Shown here: in pieces, positions 63,516 to 64,000 of the stretch
How positions within the stretch are numbered: the stretch's first letter is position 1
Layout of the letters: each line of letters starts with the position of its first letter
Assembly (NCBI GenBank): GCA_963741755.1
Contig: CAVUJG010000017.1
Coordinates: forward strand, 1 to 64,000
Direction: 5' to 3'
DNA length: 64,000 nt
DNA from: Sva-07 sp963741755
Lineage (GTDB): Bacteria; Actinomycetota; Acidimicrobiia; Acidimicrobiales; Ilumatobacteraceae
Position numbers and translations under genes: made by a program
The notes under the pieces: model-generated
What the model was told of the DNA's origin: nothing
The model's input: the letters and a program-made list of their open reading frames with translations, nothing else
The model's database searches: none

Positions 63516-63575
63516 CGCCGCACACTACGTCCGACGCGTCTCCGCCCGTTCGACCCCGACTCGACCCATCCAGCT

Positions 63576-63628
63576 CCGAAAAATGCCGGGATCTGCGCGC
63601 TGAGCGACCAGATCCCTACATTTTTCGG
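63576..63628. promoter_or_regulatory. long inverted repeat in the methylase/coaA divergent gap
   Basis: CCGAAAAATG (63576-63585) pairs with CATTTTTCGG (63619-63628), and GGGATCTG (63588-63595) pairs with CAGATCCC (63609-63616), separated only by a two-base mismatch and a 13-nt loop. Sits between the methylase start (minus) and coaA (plus). AT-rich stems are striking in this GC-rich DNA. May be an operator, a hairpin or a small mobile palindrome. Confidence 0.6.
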
Positions 63629-63682
63629 GCTGAGGTGGGGGTTCGCGCGGCCGGGCCTTGAAGCGAGTCGGCTCGGGCGGCC

Positions 63683-63688
63683 TAATGT
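63683..63688 (+). promoter_or_regulatory. -10 box (TAATGT) for coaA
   Basis: TAATGT, 7 nt, then GTG 63696. Confidence 0.5.
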
Positions 63689-63695
63689 CGTCGGC

Positions 63696-64000
63696 GTGAC
63701 CACGACCGCGAGCGGCGGCTCCGCCTCGGCGGCCAACGGGACCAGTCGCTACCTCGACTTCGATCGTCAGACCTGGTCGGATCTGCGCGCCGCCACGCCG
63801 CTCACGCTGGCCCAACCGGAACTCGAGCGGCTCCGCGGCATCAACGAGCGCATCGACCTCGACGAGGTCGCCACCGTGTACCTCCCGTTGAGTCGTCTGT
63901 TGAACCTGTACATCAGCGCAACGCAAGACCTTCACCGGGTGTCGGCGACGTTCCTCGGCACGATCGCGCCGAAGGTGCCGTACGTCATCGGCATCGCCGG
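63696..64000 (+). CDS. coaA: type I pantothenate kinase, N-terminal part (runs off the window)
   Basis: 101 full codons from GTG 63696: RYLDFDRQTWSDLRAATPLT, then DEVATVYLPLSRLLNLYISA, then KVPYVIGIAG just before the P-loop, which lies outside the window. This pattern is specific to bacterial CoaA. It phosphorylates pantothenate, the first step of coenzyme A synthesis. Only the N-terminal third is seen. Confidence 0.9.
   Translation, partial: MTTTASGGSASAANGTSRYLDFDRQTWSDLRAATPLTLAQPELERLRGINERIDLDEVATVYLPLSRLLNLYISATQDLHRVSATFLGTIAPKVPYVIGIA

Overview
This 64-kb window is GC-rich bacterial chromosome. Several features fit an actinobacterium, probably of the class Acidimicrobiia (Ilumatobacter-like): GTG-rich starts, a DUF222/HNH protein, a type I pantothenate kinase, a b6-type quinol oxidoreductase, and many TAnnnT promoters only 6-8 nt upstream of start codons. 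The lineage is inferred from gene content and was not tested by a search.

Layout. 1-9824 (minus) is one very long cell-surface gene (FG-GAP beta-propeller repeats, a CSLREA/beta-helix domain, adhesin-like beta-roll regions and a 34-copy Ala-Ser-Pro-Phe-Gly tail). It is broken by about 17 frameshifts and one in-frame stop. 10.0-14.2 kb (minus) is a three-gene operon joining cyclic-nucleotide-binding modules to an NTE/patatin lipase and a MacB/FtsX-like ABC transporter. 14.4-29.2 kb is housekeeping and accessory DNA: a form II CoxL-like molybdenum hydroxylase, an acyl-ACP desaturase, thpR, a RidA protein, an acyl-CoA synthetase, an ArsR/SRPBCC pair, an APH-type kinase, VOC and F420-type proteins, a DUF222-HNH protein, an ECF sigma/anti-sigma pair, an ATP-grasp relic, a YbaK deacylase and a PAP2 protein.

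29.5-50.3 kb (minus) is the energetic core. A b6-type menaquinol:cytochrome c oxidoreductase cluster (membrane protein, 2x[4Fe-4S] ferredoxin, split cytochrome b, Rieske protein, diheme cytochrome c, unknown membrane protein) runs directly into a complete 14-gene nuoA-N complex I operon, with almost every junction overlapping or within 35 nt. Divergent to it are a membrane-anchored cytochrome c and a geranylgeranyl reductase-like (menaquinone tail) gene. 53.0-57.0 kb holds TrkH/TrkA potassium uptake and a polyprenyl diphosphate synthase. 57.2-64 kb holds a SEC-C methionine aminopeptidase, a copper/cytochrome-oxidase-biogenesis-like set (membrane protein, cupredoxin, SCO1, cytochrome c), a divergent ECF sigma/zinc anti-sigma pair, an orphan N6-adenine-type methyltransferase and the 5' part of coaA.

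Three arrays of a 38-bp palindrome, each repeating every 61 bp, lie in intergenic gaps (17.8, 29.3 and 52.8 kb). Several certainly essential genes (nuoK, the cytochrome b C-terminal half) carry one-base insertions, so some consensus indel errors are likely. The frameshift density in the surface gene is roughly eight times higher than elsewhere, which suggests real decay there or locally poor sequence.
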